48,584 nt of DNA. Origin: Flavobacteriales bacterium. Lineage in GTDB: Bacteria; Bacteroidota; Bacteroidia; Flavobacteriales_D; Sanyastnellaceae. Position 1 is the first letter of the stretch, and the number at the start of each line of letters is the position of its first letter. Location of the stretch: assembly GCA_022428285.1 (NCBI GenBank), contig JAKMCX010000116.1, positions 1 to 48,584 on the forward strand, read 5' to 3'. The notes beneath the pieces were generated by a model. That model was not told the DNA's origin. It saw nothing but the letters and a program-made list of their open reading frames with translations, and searched no databases. The position numbers and the translations under genes are program-made. Positions 25,567-33,126 of this stretch are shown here, one piece after another.

Positions 25567-26982
25567 TCATTTGCCGATGCAGAAGTTGCCGAAGATGTGG
25601 TCGAGCAGGTCGTCCGGGGTCACCGCTCCTGTGATGCGCCCGAGGTGTTCCAGTGCTTCCTTGTGGTCGACCGCAAGGAGGTCGCCACTCAATCCGGCTT
25701 CAAGGCCATCCAAAGCCCTTTGCAGTGCTTCGCGCGTGCGCTGCAAGGCTTCCCTGTGGCGCAGGTTCGTCACGAGGATTCGGTCTCCGGCCAGCGCGCT
25801 GCGGTAGTCGCGGCCCAACCGCTGTTCCAGTGCTTCCAAACCACGGCGTTCCTCGGCACTGATGGCCAGGACTTCTTCGGCGCCATCAGGGCACCATCCA
25901 TCGGGGGCCGGAGAGAGGTCGGTTTTGTTGACCAAGGCCAATACCACACCAGCAGGTTCGCCGAGTTCTTGGGCGGCTTCTTTGAGGCGTTGGGCAGCCT
26001 CACGGACCTCGGTTTCGGCAGCTTGCCGTCCTTCTGGGGTGGACAGGTCCCGCGCATCCAGCAGATACAGGGTGAACCGCGCCGAGGCCGCTTTGGCCCA
26101 GGCGCGCCGGATGCCCTCCACTTCAATGTCGTCGGTGGTGTCTCGCAGGCCAGCTGTATCGATGAACCGGAACCGAATGCCTTCCAAAGTCAGCACTTCC
26201 TCCAACGTATCTCGGGTCGTTCCAGGGGTGTCAGAAACGATGGCGCGCTCCTCGCGAAGCAGGGCATTGAGCAAGGTGGATTTGCCCCGGTTTGGTGCTC
26301 CGAGTATGGCCACGGGAACCCCCTCGGCAATAGCGCGTCCGGTGGAGAACCCGTCGAGCAATTGGGCAATGCGGTCCAGCAGGCTGTTGACGTGCTTGCG
26401 GTAACCATCGCGGTCTACGAATTCGACGTCTTCTTCGCCAAAATCGAGCTCCAATTCCATCAGGGCTGCATATTCAATGAGGGCCTTGCGAAAGGCATTG
26501 ATCTCATCGCTGAATCCGCCGCCGAGCTGCTGTATGGCCAACTGGTGGGCGCCTGCATGCTCGGCATCGATCAAATCACCAATGGCTTCGGCCTGCGCGA
26601 GGTCTCGCTTGCCATGCAAGAAGGCGCGCTGGGTAAATTCACCAGGCAACGCTGGGCGGCAACCGGCATCCACGAGGCACTCCATCAAACGCTGAGCGAT
26701 AAAAGGGCTGCCGTGAATGTGGCATTCGACAATGTCCTCCCCGGTAAAGCTCTTTGGGCCACGGAAGGGGAGCAGCAGTGCTTCGTCGAGGGGCTTGTCG
26801 CCGTCCTTCAAGAGGCGGAGTGCTGCACGTCCCGGCGGACAAGATTTGAGGCGGCCCTCACACAGGCCATCCACCACGGGCCAAGCTTGTGGCCCACTCA
26901 CGCGAACAACGGCAACGCCGCCGCGTCCTGGCGGGGTGGAAAGGGCGCAAATCGTGGTTCCGTCGAGGGGGTGTGCGGGCAT
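25567..26982 (-). CDS. mnmE: tRNA uridine-5-carboxymethylaminomethyl modification GTPase MnmE
   Basis: A 471-residue GTPase which, with MnmG, modifies the wobble uridine of certain tRNAs. The N-terminal folate-binding domain starts TICALSTPPGRGGVAVVRVS. The helical and G domains follow, with G1 GAPNRGKST near 229, G2/G3 DTPGTTRD and DTAGLRDT near 250-280 and G4 NKTDL near 344. The protein ends with the invariant FCIGK, whose Cys is needed for catalysis. Length is standard. It is divergent from sucD across 107 bases. Confidence 0.96.
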   Translation of the reverse strand: MPAHPLDGTTICALSTPPGRGGVAVVRVSGPQAWPVVDGLCEGRLKSCPPGRAALRLLKDGDKPLDEALLLPFRGPKSFTGEDIVECHIHGSPFIAQRLMECLVDAGCRPALPGEFTQRAFLHGKRDLAQAEAIGDLIDAEHAGAHQLAIQQLGGGFSDEINAFRKALIEYAALMELELDFGEEDVEFVDRDGYRKHVNSLLDRIAQLLDGFSTGRAIAEGVPVAILGAPNRGKSTLLNALLREERAIVSDTPGTTRDTLEEVLTLEGIRFRFIDTAGLRDTTDDIEVEGIRRAWAKAASARFTLYLLDARDLSTPEGRQAAETEVREAAQRLKEAAQELGEPAGVVLALVNKTDLSPAPDGWCPDGAEEVLAISAEERRGLEALEQRLGRDYRSALAGDRILVTNLRHREALQRTREALQRALDGLEAGLSGDLLAVDHKEALEHLGRITGAVTPDDLLDHIFGNFCIGK

Positions 26983-27008
26983 GGGGGGAAATTAGCCCTT
27001 ACCCCCCA

Positions 27009-27038
27009 TTGATGGAGGGCGAGCCGGCGTTACTTTTG
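27009..27038 (+). promoter_or_regulatory. Promoter of sucD
   Basis: TTG at 27009-27011 and TACTTTTG at 27031-27038 are separated by 19 bases, as expected for Bacteroidota -33/-7 elements. The -7 matches TAnnTTTG exactly and is followed by CGCC. It lies 51 bases before the sucD ATG in the mnmE-sucD divergent region. Confidence 0.7.
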
Positions 27039-27089
27039 CGCCGGCTTCAAAGCCGCTATCGACATCATTACCCCCGTTAAGCCGACACC

Positions 27090-27974
27090 ATGAGCGTTCT
27101 CGTCAACAAGGATTCCCGCATCATCGTCCAAGGATTCACTGGTTCCGAAGGCACCTTCCATGCCAGCCAAATGATCGAGTACGGCACCAATGTTGTGGGC
27201 GGCGTCACGCCAGGCAAAGGCGGGCAGAGTCACCTTGACCGCCCCGTATTCAACACCGTGGCCGACGCAGTGAGTGAAGCGGGAGCCGACACGAGCATCT
27301 TGTTTGTGCCTCCAGCGTTTGCGGCAGACGCCATCCTCGAGGCTGCCGACGCAGGCATCAAGGTCATCATTTGCATCACCGAAGGCATTCCGGTGGCGGA
27401 CATGGTGAAAGTGAAGGCCCATTTGGACACCATGGAGGACTGCACGTTGGTCGGTCCAAACTGTCCAGGTGTGATGACAGCTGGAGAAGCCAAAGTGGGC
27501 ATCATGCCCGGCTTCATCTTCAACCCCGGCCGGATCGGCATTGTGTCCAAGAGTGGAACGTTGACCTACGAAGCGGTGGACCAAATCACCAAGGCGGGTC
27601 TGGGACAATCCACGGCCATTGGCATTGGTGGAGACCCCATTATTGGGACCACAACCTTGGAGGCGGTGCAGCTGCTCATGGCCGACGGAGACACCGATGG
27701 CATCATCATGATCGGTGAGATCGGCGGCGACTTGGAAGTCAAGGCGGCCCGTTGGATCGCCGAAAATGGCACCAAGCCAGTGGTGGGATTCATCGCGGGG
27801 GTCACAGCACCAAAGGGCCGCACCATGGGCCACGCGGGAGCCATTGTGAGTGGAGAAGAAGAGAGTGCTGAAGCCAAGAAGGCGGTGATGCGCGATTGTG
27901 GCATCCACGTGGTGGACAGCCCTGCTCAGATCGGTTCCAAGATGGTGGAGGCCTTGAAGACGGTCAACGCCTGA
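27090..27974 (+). CDS. sucD: Succinyl-CoA synthetase alpha subunit
   Basis: A 294-residue SucD, which with SucC interconverts succinyl-CoA and succinate with nucleotide phosphorylation in the TCA cycle. The CoA-binding Rossmann start is [15 protein letters not shown] near 12-26. GPNCPGVMT is near 123, SKSGTLTYE near 150, and the active-site His lies in [13 protein letters not shown] near 247-259. Length is standard. sucC is not adjacent, a split common in Bacteroidota. It has its own promoter and ends 45 bases before the convergent kinase gene. Confidence 0.96.
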   Translation: MSVLVNKDSRIIVQGFTGSEGTFHASQMIEYGTNVVGGVTPGKGGQSHLDRPVFNTVADAVSEAGADTSILFVPPAFAADAILEAADAGIKVIICITEGIPVADMVKVKAHLDTMEDCTLVGPNCPGVMTAGEAKVGIMPGFIFNPGRIGIVSKSGTLTYEAVDQITKAGLGQSTAIGIGGDPIIGTTTLEAVQLLMADGDTDGIIMIGEIGGDLEVKAARWIAENGTKPVVGFIAGVTAPKGRTMGHAGAIVSGEEESAEAKKAVMRDCGIHVVDSPAQIGSKMVEALKTVNA

Positions 27975-28019
27975 GGCCCCCTTCAATTCAGATTTATCGA
28001 AGACGGAGGTCGCCCTGCT

Positions 28020-28664
28020 TCAGGGCTTGACCTTGTGCACCCCAACCTTCCAAGGTTGGCTGGCGATGTCCATGATCTTGCCCATGTCTTCAGGACGGGC
28101 CACAAAGTCGATTTCGGAGGTGTCTACCCAGATGACCCGGCTCCCCCTGGCGTGCTTGAATTGACGCTCGTAAGCCTTCTCGAGCCGAGCGAGGTAGTCG
28201 GTGTCGATGTCCTGCTCGTAGCTGCGGCCACGCGCTGCAATTTGCGCCTGCTGACGCTCTGATCCCGGCTTGAGGTAGAGGATCAGTTCGGGCTGTGGCA
28301 TGCCCTCGGCCATCACGTCGTAGAGGTTGCGGAACAGCTGGTACTCGGTTTTGGGCAAGGTGATTTTGGCGAACAGGTCGCTTTTGGCAAACAGGTAGTC
28401 GGCCACCAAGGCATCGCGAAACAAGGTGCGCGCAGACAAGGCCGCCTTGACCTGTTTGTAGCGTTGGGCGAGAAAGCTGAGCTCAACCGGGAATGCGTAA
28501 CGCGCCGGGTCCAGGTAGAACTGTTCCAGAAAAGGATTGTCTGCAAAAGGCTCCAGCAGGGGCTCAGAGCCAAGGGCTTCGGCGAGGGCTTTGGCCAACG
28601 TGCTTTTGCCTGCTCCAATGCCGCCTTCGATGACAATGTGTCGATATGGAATCCGGTTGCTCAT
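28020..28664 (-). CDS. Deoxynucleoside kinase (second of two)
   Basis: A 214-residue dNK-family kinase for deoxynucleoside salvage. Walker A is EGGIGAGKST near residues 13-22, DNPFLEQFY near 43-51, with FRDALVADYLFAKSDLF near 85-101 in place of the DRxxxED element of the first kinase, and a lid ARGRSYEQDI near 147. The ATG at 28664 overlaps the folK stop (ATGA); the codon at 28670 is TTG. It is only distantly similar to the kinase at 15433-16047, so different base preferences are likely. The folK-dNK pair is a common Bacteroidota neighbourhood. The stop codon lies in a small GCCCTG-CTT-CAGGGC hairpin (28012-28026). Confidence 0.88.
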   Translation of the reverse strand: MSNRIPYRHIVIEGGIGAGKSTLAKALAEALGSEPLLEPFADNPFLEQFYLDPARYAFPVELSFLAQRYKQVKAALSARTLFRDALVADYLFAKSDLFAKITLPKTEYQLFRNLYDVMAEGMPQPELILYLKPGSERQQAQIAARGRSYEQDIDTDYLARLEKAYERQFKHARGSRVIWVDTSEIDFVARPEDMGKIMDIASQPWKVGVHKVKP

Positions 28665-29161
28665 GGCCAAGGCGCAATTTGGGGCACATCTGTCGGAAGG
28701 TCAGCCAAACATTCGGCCACCGTCCTTCCGTCGTTTGGAATGCGCTGCACAGGGACGAGGTCGGCCAAAGGTTGGAGGACAAATCGGCGCTTCAGCATGC
28801 GGGGGTGGGGGATGCTCAAGTCGGGCAGGTCTATGGTGCGGTCGCCCCACAATACAATGTCCAAGTCAATGGGGCGAGAGGTGTAGCCTTCCGGTTGGCG
28901 GATGCGGCCCATCTCTTGTTCGATGTCCAGCAAGGCCAGCATCACCTGTTCGGGCTGGTCTGCCCCATCGCCATTCAATGCGACCTCAGAGATGCGGTTC
29001 AAAAAGTCGGGCGTACCCGGAGCCATGCCAATGGCCGCTGTGCGGTAAGTGGGAGAGACCCGAACCACGGGACCGAGGCGCAACGAGATGCGTCTGTCGG
29101 CTTCTTCGAGGTTGTTGATCCTGTCGCCAAGGTTGGATCCGGTTGCAATGTGAATGCGCAC
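28661..29161 (-). CDS. folK: 2-amino-4-hydroxy-6-hydroxymethyldihydropteridine pyrophosphokinase
   Basis: A 166-residue HPPK, which pyrophosphorylates the pterin in folate synthesis. The start IATGSNLGDRINNLEEA and the signature EQEMGRIRQPEGYTSRPIDL (central RPIDLDI) with catalytic Asp pair are diagnostic; PHPRMLKRRFVLQPLADL follows near 121-138. It starts with GTG at 29161, since no upstream ATG gives the family N-terminus. Its stop overlaps the second deoxynucleoside kinase (ATGA). Confidence 0.93.
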   Translation of the reverse strand: MRIHIATGSNLGDRINNLEEADRRISLRLGPVVRVSPTYRTAAIGMAPGTPDFLNRISEVALNGDGADQPEQVMLALLDIEQEMGRIRQPEGYTSRPIDLDIVLWGDRTIDLPDLSIPHPRMLKRRFVLQPLADLVPVQRIPNDGRTVAECLADLPTDVPQIAPWP

Positions 29162-29247
29162 AGCTCAAAGGTCGTGTTCTGAGCTCAATCCTTGGGCTCC
29201 AATGCCTTTCCATTTGGAAGCGCAGGATGACAATATGTGTAAAATCA

Positions 29248-29270
29248 GGTACTTTGTATTGCACAGTACC
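29248..29270 (+). promoter_or_regulatory. Palindromic candidate operator at the padR promoter
   Basis: GGTACT - 11 bases - AGTACC is a perfect inverted repeat. Its left arm overlaps TACTTTG (29250-29256), a likely -7 element lying 40 bases before the padR ATG. PadR regulators usually repress their own operon through such inverted repeats, so this is a good candidate autoregulatory site (inference). Confidence 0.5.
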
Positions 29271-29296
29271 AAGCATTGAATGTATCCTTGCACCTC

Positions 29297-29638
29297 ATGA
29301 CGAAAGAAACAGCAGCATCGACGGCGCAAATGCGCAAAGGCGTTTTGGAGCTGTGTATCCTCAGGGTTCTGCGTCAAGGAGAGGCTTACACGTCCGACAT
29401 CGTCGCAGCACTTCAGGCTGTAGACCTGTTGGTGGTTGAAGGCACGATCTACCCATTGCTCACCCGCATGAAGAATGCGGAGACCCTGACTTATCGCTGG
29501 GCAGAAAGCGCCTCTGGCCCGCCCCGGAAGTATTACAGCATGACGCCACAAGGCGAAAATGTCCTCGAAGAAATGGAGGCGGCATGGGACCAATTTGTGG
29601 ATTCCGTGAACTCCCTGTCCCAGCCCAATCAAGATTGA
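29297..29638 (+). CDS. PadR-family transcriptional regulator
   Basis: A 113-residue winged-helix regulator. The PadR core is typical: MRKGVLELCILRVLRQGEAY near 12-31, VVEGTIYPLLTRMKNAETL near 47-65 (recognition helix), then the wing SGPPRKYYSMTPQGENVLEE. It is short, lacking a long C-terminal domain, as in PadR proteins that control PspC/envelope-stress modules in Bacteroidota. The ATG at 29297 is chosen over an in-frame TTG at 29276. It sits six bases before the PspC gene, so it probably represses or senses the same operon. Confidence 0.9.
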   Translation: MTKETAASTAQMRKGVLELCILRVLRQGEAYTSDIVAALQAVDLLVVEGTIYPLLTRMKNAETLTYRWAESASGPPRKYYSMTPQGENVLEEMEAAWDQFVDSVNSLSQPNQD

Positions 29639-29644
29639 ACAACC

Positions 29645-30439
29645 ATGGTCGAAACACGCAACATATCACTCGGTGGACTTTTGTTTCATGTGGAATTGCC
29701 CGCTTACACGCAGCTCAAGGATTACCTGTCTGACTTGAGGCAAGTGCTGCGCGGAACAGAAGGCAGGGAGGACGTACTTCAAGAAGTGGAGTACCGATTC
29801 GCAGAGTTGTTCACCGCATTCATGGAAGGCTCTCACCGCGCTGTGGTCACGCTGGACGATGTGGAGAAGGCCTGCGCTCAACTGGGTGCGCCCAGTGAGT
29901 TTAGGGGGCCAGAAGACCAAGAAGGGCCTTCGGCGAAGAAGTCCACCCAAGGCCCAAAGAACCGGCGCTTGTTCCGCGATCCAGACGACCGCATGGTCGC
30001 CGGTGTCGCGGCCGGCATTGCCCACCGGGTTGGTTTGGAGCCCATTGTGATTCGGGCCCTGTTCATTGTTTTGGTCATTGGCCCCGGAATCGGACCGTTG
30101 CTCTATGGCATTCTTTGGGCCATCATGCCCAAGGCCAAGTCGGCCAGCGATCGCCTCGCGATGAAGGGGGATCCGGTCACCTTGGACGCCATAAAAGAAA
30201 CCGTCGAAGATCAACTGCTCAAAGCCAAAGCGGAGTTTGACAACCCCAAGTCAACGCAGCGCTTCCGTGCGGGTTGGAGCCGCTTCATTTCAGATCAACT
30301 GCCTCGGTTTTTGAAAGGGCTTGCCCGCACTTTAGGGTGGTTTGCAGTGGCATTGGCTGTGGTCCTCTTTTTGGCCCTTTTGGGCTTGTTGATTTCAGCC
30401 GTGGTGACCGGCGTCTGGAATTTCAGATTCGTGTTTTGA
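29645..30439 (+). CDS. PspC-domain membrane protein
   Basis: A 264-residue protein. Residues ~1-85 form a helical cytosolic domain (LSDLRQVLRGTEGREDVLQE, EKACAQLGAPSEF) typical of PadR-linked PspC proteins. A PspC domain lies at ~106-165 (RRLFRDPDDRMVAGVAAGIA, then two hydrophobic segments ending LLYGILWAIMPKA). A C-terminal transmembrane helix spans ~227-255. PspC in other bacteria senses envelope stress and recruits PspA/B; here no PspA is adjacent. The gene follows padR by six bases and is probably coregulated. Confidence 0.87.
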   Translation: MVETRNISLGGLLFHVELPAYTQLKDYLSDLRQVLRGTEGREDVLQEVEYRFAELFTAFMEGSHRAVVTLDDVEKACAQLGAPSEFRGPEDQEGPSAKKSTQGPKNRRLFRDPDDRMVAGVAAGIAHRVGLEPIVIRALFIVLVIGPGIGPLLYGILWAIMPKAKSASDRLAMKGDPVTLDAIKETVEDQLLKAKAEFDNPKSTQRFRAGWSRFISDQLPRFLKGLARTLGWFAVALAVVLFLALLGLLISAVVTGVWNFRFVF

Positions 30440-30492
30440 ACAGCTGGCCCCGCATTTGACCCATTTTCTCATCTCAACCCTTTCATTTTTCT

Positions 30493-30517
30493 CAACTTTG
30501 CTTCCCTTCTGGGAAGC
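30493..30517 (+). promoter_or_regulatory. Candidate promoter and hairpin upstream of sppA
   Basis: CAACTTTG (30493-30500), one mismatch from TAnnTTTG, is joined to a perfect inverted repeat GCTTCCC-TTCT-GGGAAGC at 30500-30517. The start codon of sppA is 23 bases downstream. With no T-run after it, the hairpin looks more like an operator or leader structure than a terminator for pspC. Confidence 0.4.
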
Positions 30518-30540
30518 GAATCACACCCCCCACACCACTC

Positions 30541-32460
30541 ATGAATTTCGGAAAACAATTCCTCGCCAGTTTACTCGGCTCCACACTCGCCTTGGTCATC
30601 GCTGGATCGCTGCTCATTTTCATTTTTGTTGGGGCCCTCGTTGGAGGCCTGGCATCTGCCTTTGAAGGTTCAGGCGATGGTTCAGAAATGGACTTTGAAT
30701 TTGGTTCGGACATCGATGAGGGGTCTGTTCTTCTGTTGACGTTCGATGCGCCGCTGGCCGAGCGGGGGATGGAGTTGCCCTTTACCCTCCAGTTCGGTTC
30801 TATGGAGCCCGAAACCCAGATGGGCCTCAATCACTTCTTGGCCGACATGGAGCGCGCTGCGGAGGACGACAACATCGAAGGCATATTGATTCAAGCGGAC
30901 ATGATCTCCGGATACCCATCCATGTTGGGTGAAGTGCGCGATGCCTTGGCGGAATTCAAGGCTTCTGGGAAATGGATCGTCGCTTGGAGCGAGATCTACA
31001 CCCAAGGCGCGTATTGGATGGCCACCGTGGCCGATGAGGTGTATCTGCACCCCGAGGGCGGAATGGACATGCGCGGCATGGGCATGGAAACCACGTTTTA
31101 CAAGCGCATGCTCGAAGACCTGGGTGTAGAAATGACCGTCGTGCGCGGTCCAGACAACACTTACAAGAGTGCGGTTGAGCCGTACTTGAGAAATGACCTG
31201 AGCGAAGCCAACAAGGAGCAGCTCATGGCATTGCTTGAAGATTTTTGGGCCCGCATGGGCGGAGACATTGCCGCTTCAAGGGGCATGACCATGGAAGCCC
31301 TCGATGGGCACATCAACAACTTGAGCATTCGTGTTCCCTCCGATGCCATGGAGCTGGGGTTCGTGGATGGCTTGATGTATGAAGACGAATTGCACGCCCT
31401 GCTCCTCGAGAAAGGAGCGGCCGAGGACGAAGATGAACCGAGCCATGCCATGCTTGCGGGCTATGGTCAATACCACAACCCCGATTCTTTTGAAGACCTG
31501 ATTCAGGGGCTTCAAATCGAATTGGGTGGCGGTGATCAGGACGACGAAGAGGACAGCGAAGAGGAGGACGACGCCAGCGCCGAGGCCAGTGCAGTGGCCG
31601 TGGTGTATGCCGTTGGCGCGATCGAGAGCGGTGAAGGCGACGATGCCACCATCGGTTCTGACCGCATTGCGGGCGCGCTTCGCGAAGCCAGGTTGGACCC
31701 CGAAGTGGGCGCCGTTGTGTTGCGCGTGAACTCCCCTGGGGGCAGCGCCTTGGCCAGCGATGTGATTTGGAGAGAAACCGTCTTGCTCAAGGAAGCAGGA
31801 AAGCCCCTGGTGGCTTCTATGAGTGACTTGGCTGCAAGCGGAGGATACTACATCAGCTGCGCGGCAGACCACATTTTGGCCCAGCCCAACACCATCACTG
31901 GCAGCATCGGTGTGTTTGGCGTTTTGCCCAGTGCAGGCAAGCTGCTCAAGGAGCGCATCGGGCTTGATTTTGATGGCGTGAAGTTGCACGACCATGCCGA
32001 CGCGGCTTCTATGCACACGCCCATCCAAGGGCAAGCCCTGGCCGCCGTCAATGAGTCCGTCACCAAGATTTACGATTCCTTCATCGGTCGCGTGGCAGAA
32101 GGGAGGGGCATGTCAGTAGAGTCGGTGGATGCCGTGGCCCGTGGCCGCGTCTGGACTGGCCAAGACGCCATGGACAAAGGATTGGTCGACGGCATGGGCA
32201 ACCTGCAGGATGCCATTGAGATGGCGGCCGACATGGCCAGCTTGACCGACTTTGATTTGATGGAGTTCCCAGAGCCCATTGACCCCTTCGAGAAGTTCAT
32301 TTCCGACTTCACCGGAGTGGCCCAAATGTCGGCCATGGCGGAAGCCGCAGGTGTGCCCGATGATGCCGTTCAGGCCATGATGGAGGTGGAGGCGTTTGTG
32401 AACCTGAAGGCGCAAGACCGCGTTCAGGCCCGCTTGCCCTACCACATTCGGGTGTACTGA
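30541..32460 (+). CDS. sppA: Signal peptide peptidase SppA (protease IV, 67-kDa type)
   Basis: A 639-residue membrane-anchored Ser-Lys protease that degrades cleaved signal peptides. An N-terminal anchor helix lies at ~10-40. Two S49 domains follow. The general base is Lys209 in NTYKSAVEPY and the nucleophile is Ser433 in DLAASGGYYIS, matching the E. coli catalytic pair in order. The domains are joined by a very acidic stretch (~331-350, QDDEEDSEEEDDASAE) that is unusual. The stop overlaps the next gene (TGATG), giving coupled translation. Confidence 0.93.
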   Translation: MNFGKQFLASLLGSTLALVIAGSLLIFIFVGALVGGLASAFEGSGDGSEMDFEFGSDIDEGSVLLLTFDAPLAERGMELPFTLQFGSMEPETQMGLNHFLADMERAAEDDNIEGILIQADMISGYPSMLGEVRDALAEFKASGKWIVAWSEIYTQGAYWMATVADEVYLHPEGGMDMRGMGMETTFYKRMLEDLGVEMTVVRGPDNTYKSAVEPYLRNDLSEANKEQLMALLEDFWARMGGDIAASRGMTMEALDGHINNLSIRVPSDAMELGFVDGLMYEDELHALLLEKGAAEDEDEPSHAMLAGYGQYHNPDSFEDLIQGLQIELGGGDQDDEEDSEEEDDASAEASAVAVVYAVGAIESGEGDDATIGSDRIAGALREARLDPEVGAVVLRVNSPGGSALASDVIWRETVLLKEAGKPLVASMSDLAASGGYYISCAADHILAQPNTITGSIGVFGVLPSAGKLLKERIGLDFDGVKLHDHADAASMHTPIQGQALAAVNESVTKIYDSFIGRVAEGRGMSVESVDAVARGRVWTGQDAMDKGLVDGMGNLQDAIEMAADMASLTDFDLMEFPEPIDPFEKFISDFTGVAQMSAMAEAAGVPDDAVQAMMEVEAFVNLKAQDRVQARLPYHIRVY

Positions 32461-33011
32461 TGGCAGAAGGCCACCGTGCAACCGCCATGAAGGATTTGCC
32501 GCGCTTGTCGGCAGAAGCCTTCGCGGCATCCGACAAGATGCCATTGCGCTTTGTGTTGGACCAGATCCGCAGCGCCCAAAATGTGGGTTCTGTGTTTCGC
32601 ACGGCAGATGCTTTTCGGTTGGAGGGGTTGGACCTTTGCGGGTACACCCCACGACCGCCCCACCGCGACATTCTCAAGACGGCCCTTGGCGCGACCGAGC
32701 ATGTGGCTTGGGAAGGCCATGAGCACACGGTAGAAGCCATTCAGGGGCTTCAATCCAAAGGGTACAAGGTCTTGGCCTTGGAGCAAGCCAGCGGAGCGAC
32801 CACATTAGAAGATTGGGCGCCGGTGCCACAAAGCCGTTGGGCCGTCGTGCTTGGCAACGAGGTCCGCGGTTGCAGTCCAGAGGTGCTCTCCGCTGTGGAT
32901 GGCGTCTTGGAGATCCCTCAGTTTGGCGTCAAGCACAGTTTGAATGTGTCGGTGGCTGCCGGCATGGTGTGCTGGCAGGCGTTCAGGTCATTGGGCCCAC
33001 CCCGCGCTTAA
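32460..33011 (+). CDS. SpoU-type RNA 2'-O-methyltransferase (TrmH family)
   Basis: A 183-residue SPOUT methyltransferase. Motif 1 is DQIRSAQNVGSVFRTADAF near residues 34-52, motif 2 is VVLGNEVRGCSPEVLSAVD near 124-142, and motif 3 is IPQFGVKHSLNVSVAAGMV near 147-165, which forms the knotted AdoMet site. It lacks an RNA-binding extension, as in short TrmH-type tRNA Gm methylases. Whether tRNA or rRNA is the target is not certain. It overlaps the sppA stop and is followed by a strong terminator. Confidence 0.88.
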   Translation: MAEGHRATAMKDLPRLSAEAFAASDKMPLRFVLDQIRSAQNVGSVFRTADAFRLEGLDLCGYTPRPPHRDILKTALGATEHVAWEGHEHTVEAIQGLQSKGYKVLALEQASGATTLEDWAPVPQSRWAVVLGNEVRGCSPEVLSAVDGVLEIPQFGVKHSLNVSVAAGMVCWQAFRSLGPPRA

Positions 33012-33070
33012 AGGTCCTCGACCCGAAGAGCAGCCAAGTCAGAGCGGCACCAACTCAAAAAGGAGCCAAG

Positions 33071-33107
33071 AAAAAGCCCCGGTCCGCAAATGCGGCCGGG
33101 GCTTTTT
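33071..33107. terminator. Bidirectional intrinsic terminator
   Basis: AAAAAGCCCCGG pairs with CCGGGGCTTTTT, with an inner CCGC/GCGG stem and AAAT loop and one bulged T. It has A/T runs on both sides. It lies between the convergent methyltransferase and lipoprotein genes and probably stops both. Confidence 0.92.
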
Positions 33108-33126
33108 TGAATGGGGTATTCGCAGC

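Noticed and set aside
28012-28026. GCCCTG-CTT-CAGGGC hairpin as a sucD/dNK terminator
   Set aside because: It overlaps the kinase stop codon and has no T-run on either side; termination there is not supported.
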